Part shown: one piece after another, positions 56,816 to 64,000 of the stretch | How positions within the stretch are numbered: position 1 is the first letter of the stretch | How the letters are laid out: every line of letters begins with the position of its first letter | NCBI RefSeq assembly: GCF_042186555.1 | Contig: NC_133328.1 | Coordinates: 619,641,592-619,705,591, forward strand | Direction: 5' to 3' | Source: Aquarana catesbeiana | Lineage: Eukaryota; Chordata; Amphibia; Anura; Ranidae | Length of the DNA stretch: 64,000 nt | The notes under the pieces: model-generated | Seen by the model: only the letters and a program-made list of their open reading frames with translations | Databases searched by the model: none | Told to the model about the DNA's origin: nothing | Translations under genes and position numbers: made by a program

Positions 56816-57482
56816 ATATATACTCGAGTATAAGTCGAGGCCCTAATTTACCACAAAAAAATGGGAAAAACTTAGTGACCCGAGTATAAGACGAGGGTGA
56901 GAAATGCACAGCTACTGTAAGTGGAAAAGAGGGTCAACAATGCCCATTTGCAGCCTCACTGTGCCCATTTGCAGCCATAGGTCAGCCAAACTTCTAACTC
57001 GGTAGTTAAGGGTTCCTAGATGCCCCCTAGCTGCAGCCAAAATTTGGGGTTTCTGAACCCAAAGGGTCCCGAAATTACATTGCTGCAGATGGACACAGTT
57101 GACCGACTTTGTGGCCCTGTATCTCGGGGCCACTTAGTGCTAGGAACTCCAAATTTGGTGTGCAAAAATCGGTTCAGAAAATGTCAAGCACTTTTCTGCA
57201 GCAGAGAATGACATTTTCCGAACCGATTTTGGGGCCCCCGTATCTCGGGGCCACTTGGTGCTAGGAACCCCAGCTTTGGATATTTTGTGGTACCAGTTCC
57301 ACTGGGTTTGCAAATTTGGGGTTCCTAGCACCAAGTGGCCCTGAGATACAGGGCCCCAAATTCGGTTCGGAAAATGAAATTTTTTGCTGCAGAAAAGTGC
57401 TTGACTCGAGTATAAGCCGAGGGGGGCATTTTCAGCACAAAAAAAGTGCTGAAAAACTTGACTTATACTCGAGTATATACGG
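56813..57482. mobile_element. Family D: stand-alone 'tcgagtataagccgag' element
   Basis: Both outer ends read 'tatatactcgagtataag' or its complement. The right side has the hairpin 'ttcagcacaaaaaaagtgct'. The interior has the same 'ggggccacttggtgctagga' / 'tcctagcaccaagtggccc' modules as 15674-19239, but only about three. Flanked by TA-rich DNA. Non-coding. Confidence 0.8.
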
Positions 57483-57504
57483 TATATAAAATATACACAC
57501 ACAA

Positions 57505-57720
57505 TTTTTTTATGTCATCCTGGTAGTTCTATTAAGAAAAGTAATTGAAATATGCTGCTGGTTTAAAGCTGAATACAGGGCATAAAGAAATAATTCTGGA
57601 CGGATGCACTTCCAAAAACCCCTTTATTGACATATAACAAGTGGTTGACAGAGCAGGGGACAAAGAGGTAGACGCGTTTCGTGCAAATGTTAGCGCTTAG
57701 TCATTACCTATTGGAACTAG
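57505..57720 (+). repeat. Dispersed repeat with 'gcgtttcg' motif, copy 2
   Basis: Same order of blocks as 4055-4312. Confidence 0.7.
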
Positions 57721-57754
57721 TCACCACAATCGCCCATATACTGCTCTAATGTGT

Positions 57755-58585
57755 CATCATTAGGTTCAATACCGGGCAGTTTCCCCCCTTGCCCGGGCCA
57801 ATTTTCAGCTTTCAGCACTGTCACTTTTTAAATGACAATTGCGCAGTCATGTAACACTGTATTTAAACTATTTTTTTTATCATTTTGTTCCCACAAATAG
57901 AGCTTTCTTTTGGTGGTATTAGATCATCACTGGGTTTTATTTTATTTTTTTGCTAAACAAATAAAAAAAGCCAAAAATTTTGAAAAAATAAAAAGTTTTT
58001 CTTTGTTTCTGTTATAAAATTTTGTAAATAAGCAGGTTTTCTCCTTCACTGATGGGGACTGATGAGGCTGCACTGATGGGCACTGATGAAGTGGCACCAA
58101 TGAGGTGGCACTGATGGGCACTAATATGCAGCACTGATGGGCACTGAAATGCAACACTGATGGGCATTGATAGGCGGCACTGATGGGCACTGAAAGGCTG
58201 TACTGATGGGCACTGAAAGACTGCACTGATGGGTACTTATGGGTGGCACTGATGGGCACTTATAGGGGCATTGATGGTTGGCACCTGATAGGCACTGATG
58301 GGTGGCAATGATGGGCATCACTGATAAGGAGGCACTGGCAGGCATTACTGATGGCCACTGATTGGCATAGTTTATGGGCACTGAGTGGCATTCCTGGTGG
58401 TCATGGGTGGCATAACCTGGTGGTCATCAGTGGTGGATGGTCCTAGTGGCATCCCTGGTGGTCCTGGGTGAGCATCCTCGGGGGGGGGGGCTTGTTCTGA
58501 ATGACGTTGTATGACGTCCGGTCAGGATAACAGAACCACCGCCCAGCCATCATTCTGCTATAGGCCGGGCGGGAAGTGGTTAGAG
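57755..58585 (-). repeat. Family B, inverted copy
   Basis: Reads on the minus strand like 30156-31110: GC-rich start, 'atcagtgccc' tandem (58050-58330 on +), 'tttgtaaataag' and 'tcccacaaatagagctttct'. Confidence 0.8.
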
Positions 58586-59114
58586 AGTAACTCCACTTTC
58601 AATGAGAAAAAAATAACAAATAACATAGCATGTACAATTGCTGTGCCTACAGCTAAAACAAATGGTAATGCCTAAGCACAGTTTTGCAACTTTGACATGT
58701 GTTAGTAAAACCGTACATACCATCACAACTACTTTGTGTGTCCAGATGGATTATGCCTTGCTTTTTTCAGGGTACAGATTGGGCTTTCATTTGGTGCTAA
58801 ATGATAATGCATATCTCCTGATTTTTTTTTTTTTTTTTTTATTATCTAAGGAAAACTGGCCCAAAATAGTAAAAAACAAATAAAACATAAAAAAAAGATA
58901 TATTTCTTGCTACTACCATAACCTACCACCAAAGAATAACTCAAATTAACTTTTCCTGCTCCTGACGATCGCAGTGATACCCCATATGTATATGTTAGTT
59001 GTTGTTTGTACCTGTAGTACAAGTTGTTGTTTGTACCTGTAGCCCAGAAACAATAGTGCACATTTTTTTTTTTATCCTACCTAAAACACACTGACACTGA
59101 TACTAATTAAAAAA

Positions 59115-59975
59115 ATTAAATACATCCTGACCCTGACCTTGACATTTGACCGTGGCCTTGACCCAAACACTAACCCTAGGGCTGACTTAGCTCAAACCTT
59201 GATCTAGGTTTTTTTGTTTATTATTATTATTATTGATTTTTTTTTCCCTACACACTTTTTTTTTTTTTTTTAATCTCCTGCAAGGACAGAGAAAGATATA
59301 ATGTATCTGTCTCCATTCAGAGATACAGAAAACATGGGGGGGGGGGGCTTCATAGTGACTGATCACTGTGATAACCAATAGGAGGCTATCGCAGCGATCA
59401 GGTGACCCGGAATCTGATTTTCTGGGGCTCTTGGTGAGACCCCAGTCTCCGTGCTGGGAGTGCTCCATGCAGCACGCAGGAAGCACAAAGGGAGATGCGC
59501 AAATATGCGGCCCCAGGTGACAAAGCTCTGTCCAGTGGGGCCGCATATTTGCGTAGAGTCAGCGTGAAGGGGTTAAAAAAATCAACGTGCCCAAAAATAA
59601 AATACTGTTCCTGGCCTTTGACCCTGACATCGACCTTTGACCCTTACCTTGACCCAAACACTAACCCTGGCACTGACCTAGATCAAACCTTGATCTAGGT
59701 ATTATTTTGTATTTTTTTTAATTATTATTGTTATTTATTTTGTATTTTTTTACACACAGTCAGAGGCTATCACAGCGATCAGGTGACCCAGAATTGGGAG
59801 TTCCGGGTCCCAATCGTTAGTACGGGGCCTGGGGCTCCTAGTGAGACCCTGGTCTCTGTGCTAGAAGCGCGCCTAGCACAAAGACAGGTGCACAAATATG
59901 TGGCCCCACGGAAGAAAGCCCAGCCCAGTGGGGCAGCATATTTGCGTACGCTCAGCGCCAAGGGGTTAAAAAATT
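59115..59975 (+). repeat. Two-unit tandem of about 470 bp with 'gcaaatatgcggcccca' hairpins
   Basis: Unit 1 (about 59115-59590) and unit 2 (about 59615-59975) share 'cttgacccaaacactaaccc', 'caaaccttgatctaggt', 'cgcagcgatcaggtgaccc' and the palindrome 'gcaaatatg.ggcccca / tggggc.gcatatttgcg'. Unit 2 is shorter. Confidence 0.8.
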
Positions 59976-60905
59976 ACCTTTCCTTTTCAATCTACAACGC
60001 TGTAATTTTCTGTAAAATGCAATATGGCTACCTGGAAGTCTTCTGTGCACAGATGGTATACAGAATGAACCCTCCTCCCCAGATATGTCCTTTCCTGCTT
60101 GTGTGATTGGCTCACTGATTTTCCGAGAAGTTTGCACTAAGATACAATCTGATTTTTGGCATCCCCTGCAACGACGATGTCAATTTGTTGATATTCTCCC
60201 AAAGGAAAGTCACATGTACAGTGGTGCAGACCCTTGTGCTCCTTGCTGTAAGGGCCAGTTATAGGTTGGGGTGGTTGCCATTTGTTTGTACTGTTGGTGA
60301 ATTGGTGAGGTGGCACAAAGGATACCTTCGCTGTCATTGTGCTATTGCTGGGTGTCCAGTGTGTCCCTGTACCCTTTAAGGAGGGGTGGGCTCCCTCCAG
60401 GCATACCTGCCCTTAATCTATCCATTATTATATATGTGCTCCAACTCGGGAGACTCTCAAATTATAGAGTTAGGACCGCAGTACACTTGGGTGCCTTGAT
60501 ATGGCTGCTGCAGCTTACACATGTATTTCCAAATGTGTGCAAACTAAAGCCCTTGTTTTTACCATGAACTGTAAGGGCTTGTGCACACTTGACTACATTT
60601 CTAACGCATAACAAATGCTCCTATAGCGTTAGTACGGGTGTTAGACTGGCATCAAGGAGCTTTAGTATGGGTGTTAGTGTGGCGTCAAGGAGCTTTAGTA
60701 TGGGTAGTATAAAACAGTCGTGCTTAACCAACATATACAGCATAAAACATCTAATAGTGAACAGTCCTCCTTTTTGAAAAACAGTACAGAGAAGGGTGAT
60801 AAGTAGACAGCAGTGCCAAAATCCTGGAATTAATAGTCCATGTGTAGACTTTCGGACACAATATAGTGCCCTTCAATCCCCTGTGCAATGGACATCATGA
60901 TTATA

Positions 60906-61690
60906 GTAATGTTTTTAGTAATGAGAACTGTATCATTAGCAGTAATCAGCATGGCGTCATGAAGAATCGTTCTTGCCAAACCAATCTATTATCCTTCTAT
61001 GAGGAGGTGAGTTTCCATCTAGATAAAGGAAGGCCCGTAGACGTGGTGTATCTGGATTTTGCAAAAGCACTTGACCCAGTTCCCCATAAAGGTTTACTGT
61101 ACAAAATAAGGTCCGTTGGCATGGACCATCGGGTGAGTACATGGATTGGAAACTGGCTACAAGGGTGAGTTCAGAGGGTGATGATAAATGGGGAGTACTC
61201 GGAATGGTCAGGGGTGGGTAGTGGGGTCCCCCAGGGTTCTGTGCTGGGACCAATCCTATTTAATTTGTTCATAAACGGCCTGGAGGATGGGGTAAACATT
61301 TCAATCTGTATTTGCGAACGATACTAAGCTAAGCAGGGCAATAACTTCTCTGCAGGATGTGGAAACCTTGCAAAAAGATCTGAACAAATTAATGGGGTGG
61401 GCAACTACATGGCAAAAGAGGTTTAGTGTAGAAAAATGTAAAATAATGCATTTGTGTGGCAAAAATATGAATGCAAACTGTACACTGGGGGGAGAAACTC
61501 TGGGGGAATCTAGGATGGAAAAGGACCTGGGATTCCTTTTAGATGATAGGCTCAGCAATGGCATGCAATGCCAAGCTGCTGCTAAGAAAGCAAACAGAAT
61601 ATTGGCATGCATTAAAAAGGGGATCAATTCCAGAGATAAAACTATAATTCTCCCGCTCTACAAGACTCTAGTCCGACCGCACCTAGAGTA
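60906..61690 (+). mobile_element. CR1-type LINE fragment (RT core to thumb)
   Basis: 'SSNQHGVMKNRSCQTNLLSF', 'GRPVDVVYLDFAKALDPVPH', 'WIGNWLQG' and 'VPQGSVLGPILFNLFIN', then after frame changes 'METLQKDLNKLMGWATTWQK', 'KDLGFLLDDRLSNGMQCQAA' and 'LPLYKTLVRPHLEY' follow CR1 RT order. The FADDTKL core is lost to a frameshift ('YANDTKL'-like text at 61310-61330). Inactive. Related to the copy at 7961, not overlapping it fully. Confidence 0.9.
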
Positions 61691-61928
61691 TAAAGTCCCT
61701 AAGACTATTGCCATCTCCATCCCATAGGAGGAGGATGTCATCTATATACCTTGCCCACAAGACCATTTCCAGTCTCTGATGGGCATAGACGACATCCTCC
61801 TCCCATTTAGCCATGAAAAGATTGGCCAAACTCGGGGCGTTTTTAGCCCCCATAGCAACACCCCTATCTTGGTGGTAAAACAGTTTCTCCCACCAAAAAA
61901 AGTTGTGGGATGCTGCAAAGCCAAGCAA
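61691..61928 (-). pseudogene. Penelope-like reverse transcriptase fragment
   Basis: A minus-strand frame of 81 codons encodes 'FYHQDRGVAMGAKNAPSLAN', 'LFMAKWEEDVV' and 'LWARYIDDILLLWDGD'. The AMG.....AP..ANL and YIDDI blocks followed by a 'W.G' motif are RT domains of the Penelope-like type rather than CR1 (where the motif is FADD). Only the palm core survives; the GIY-YIG endonuclease is absent. It joins the CR1 fragment head-on without spacer. Confidence 0.8.
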
Positions 61929-61949
61929 TTCTATTAATAATTCTGTCTG

Positions 61950-62108
61950 TTTCCGAAAAAATAAACAATTTTAAGCGCCCCAATCCGTCCGTGCTCGCGT
62001 GCAGAAGCAAACACATACGTAAGTTGCTCCCGCATATGTAATCGATGTTCAAACCACACGTGTGAGCTATCACTGCAATCAATAGAGGGAGAGCAATAAT
62101 TCATTTGC
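61950..62108 (+). repeat. Family A fragment
   Basis: 'gctcgcgtgcagaagcaaac', 'gttcaaaccacacgtgtgag' and 'gagagcaataatt'. Confidence 0.8.
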
Positions 62109-62109
62109 C

Positions 62110-63175
62110 CTCGGGCTGGAGCTCCATGCAAGATTTCGCCTCGTGGGGTAAAGATAGTCATGAAAAAAATGAGGGATCAGCCCAGAACTACACGGGAGGA
62201 GCTTGTGAATTATCTCAAGACAGTTGGGACCACAGTCACCAAACAAACCATTGGTAATACAATATGCCGCCTTGAAATCCTGCAGCGCCCGCAAGGTCCC
62301 CCTCCTCAAGAAGGCACATGTACAGGACTGTCTGAAGTTTGCCAATGAACATCTAATTGATTCAGAGAAGGACTGGGAGAAAGTGCTGTGGTCAGATGAG
62401 ACCAAAATCGTGCTCTTTGGCATTAAGTCTACTCGCTGTGTTTGGAGGAAGAAAAATGCTGACTATTACCCTAAGAACACCATCCCTGCAGTCAAGCATG
62501 GAGGTGGAAAGATGATGCTCTGGGCCTTTTTCCCTGCTAAAGGTACAGGCCAACTTTGCCGCATTGAGGTGCCAATAGACAGGGCCATGTATTGTAAAAT
62601 CTTGGATGAGAACCTTCTTCCCTCAGCCAGAACACTGGAGGTGGGCTGTGGATGGGTCTTCCAGCATGACACTGACCCAGAACATACCGCCAAGGCAACA
62701 AAGATGTGGCTTAGAATAAAACACATTAGGGTCGTGGCGTGGCCTAGCCAGTCTCCACACCTTAATCTTATAGAAAATTCATGGAGGGAGCTGAAACTTC
62801 GAGTTGCCAAGTGACAGCCAAGAAACCTTAAGGATTTAGAGAAGAACTGTAAAGAAGAGTGAACCAAAATCCCTCCTGAGATGTGTGCAAACCTGGTCAC
62901 CAACTACAAGAAACGTCTTACATCTGTGCTTGCCAACAAGAGTTTCTCCACCAAGTACTAAGTCATGTTTTGCTTGGGGATCAAATACTTATTTTACTCA
63001 CTGAACTGCAACTCCATTTATAACATTTGTATTATGTGTTTTTTTTTTCTGGATTTTTGGTTGATATTCTGTCTATCATTTAAAATACATCTATGATAAA
63101 AAATTATAGACCCTTAATGTCTTTGTAAGTGGGCAACCTTACAAAATCTGCAGGGGATCAAATAATTACTGTAAA
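62110..63175 (+). mobile_element. Tc1/mariner element, 5' truncated
   Basis: Starts inside the element ('gcaagatttcgcctcgtggg'), carries the transposase relic and a 3' flank ending 'caggggatcaaataattact' + 'gta'. The 5' terminal repeat is missing. Confidence 0.85.
62160..62961 (+). pseudogene. Tc1 transposase relic
   Basis: 'MRDQPRTTREELVNYLKTVG' and 'VTKQTIGNTICRLEIL', then a frame change near 62290 into 'LKKAHVQDCLKFANEHL', 'VLWSDETKIVLFGIKSTRCV' (first Asp), 'VKHGGGKMMLWAFFPAKGTG', 'VFQHDTDPEHTAKATKMWL' (second Asp) and 'SPHLNLIENSWRELK' (Glu kept, but the usual PDLNP changed). Stop codons at 62812 and about 62860; the natural end '...SFSTKY' is at 62961. Longest intact piece 196 codons. 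Confidence 0.9.
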
Positions 63176-63359
63176 TTCCAACTGTATATGTGAGAAGTGT
63201 CAGAATTGGACGTGGACTAAAGTGGTTAAATACTGTCCTGAAAATATGGAACAGCAAAAAAAAAAAAAAGAACTTCAAAAACTAGTAGATGAAGGTGCCG
63301 TAACAACTCAAAATATATACTCACTGAAAATACTCCTGAGTTCTCCTTTAACCTGAGAC

Positions 63360-64000
63360 AGTGCTGGCTGTTATTTTGTCGTTATTTCTGAGCTTGCTGT
63401 AATCAATATGTGTGACTGTGAGGATCGAAACCAGGCTTCTAATTAGGCCCCACACAAACATTCAGTAAAAATAAAAAAACAAAACCCGAGGGAGCACCTT
63501 TGGGATTTCTATAGGGGAACGGCATTGGCCCCGTATATCCACCTGCAAGAAAATAATGACTGCCTTCCTAATAAAGGTGCCCATTCTCCTCAAATTATCA
63601 TCTCTTCCACCCTCGCCACGGCCGCGTCACGGTGAAAGGAAAAAAAAAAAAATACGAGCCTCGTCGCTGTTAATGATGTGTGGCTGGAAATGCAGGTGTC
63701 TTCTCTAGAGAGCATTGCATCCTCGTATATATTTATAGACACAGATAAAAGTTTTCAGTGCGTGCAATTATTCAGCCTCCCTGCCGATCGAGCGAGGCCA
63801 CGGCGCGCCTTGTCGGATTGGGTGCATGAAATTGGCAGCATGCTGCTCTTCCCCGAGCGGGCATGGTGGGCCGGCCTGAGTTATTCCTATGCAATGAGCT
63901 GAAATCGCTTTTCACTGCGGGCACCGCGGGGGGTTTGTAAATAGCAGGCCAGAGATGTCGCACAATACAATGTGCTGATGCTGAAAGTGGGCTTTTAGAA
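63360..64000. other. Single-copy-looking intronic stretch at the right edge
   Basis: No TIR, tandem or second copy seen. Mixed base composition with 'caattattcagcctccctgc' and 'gcatgaaattggcagcatgc'. Possible conserved non-coding DNA; nothing in it proves function. Confidence 0.3.

Larger units (their letters stand above)
49052..64000 (+). other. zfat: Start of the next ZFAT intron (partial)
   Basis: Phase-0 intron running out of the window. 49622-50230, 52060-52866, 56165-56745, 58590-59110, 60000-60570 and 63180-64000 have no named element. The 52380-52730 and 63360-64000 parts look single-copy. Confidence 0.8.

Noticed and set aside
1..64000. tRNA, rRNA or snRNA genes
   Set aside because: Scanned by eye for A/B-box and cloverleaf patterns; none could be supported. 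A covariance-model search would be decisive.

Overview
ORGANISM AND GENE. This is vertebrate nuclear DNA carrying the middle of one host gene on the + strand. Five separate coding exons (12416-12673, 23221-23397, 26312-26465, 33637-35003, 48819-49051) have canonical ag/gt borders and codon phases that chain without a break into about 729 codons. Recalled from the family, the product matches ZFAT (zinc finger and AT-hook domain containing): an AT-hook near the start, the 'LTAHEAIPG' and 'RGYQEYAIQQ' blocks, then a long run of C2H2 fingers. The upstream exon(s) with the first finger and the downstream exons (from the block 'DKRSYSCPVC' onward in vertebrate ZFAT) were not found and should lie outside the window. 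The repeats (Tc1-like elements, CR1 LINEs, a Penelope-like RT, many hAT/Harbinger MITEs, and GC-rich families with modules such as 'ctcgcacgcagaagcgaacg' and 'atcagtgccc') point to an anuran with a large genome, most likely a ranid frog. That is inference from repeat style; no species marker is present. LAYOUT. 1-12415: intron 5' of the first visible exon, with Tc1 relics, microsatellites, a CR1 fragment, frog-type repeats and a 370-bp promoter-like palindrome at 11047-11416. 12674-23220: intron with a 34-bp minisatellite split by a solo-LTR-like insertion, and a 3.57-kb composite inverted-repeat element (15674-19239) sitting inside a hAT transposase relic. 23398-26311 and 26466-33636: introns with a head-to-head Tc1 pseudogene, a 26-bp tandem array split by a MITE, a 29-bp minisatellite, a nearly complete Tc1 copy, and a quiet non-repetitive stretch at 31515-32540. 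35004-48818: intron with three large Tc1 copies (one split by a Harbinger-type MITE), further MITEs and a 45/90-bp higher-order minisatellite. 49052-64000: start of the next intron, with hAT MITEs, a 32-bp minisatellite, a 300-bp direct duplication, a CR1/PLE junction and one more Tc1 relic. HOW IT FITS TOGETHER. Only the five exons look like functional host coding sequence. Every transposase or reverse transcriptase seen is broken. The mobile DNA is confined to introns, and nested insertions with exact target-site duplications allow relative dating. I found no tRNA, rRNA, CRISPR array or bacterial-type operon, and no evidence of a new enzymatic system. The most unusual object is the 3.57-kb inverted-repeat composite.
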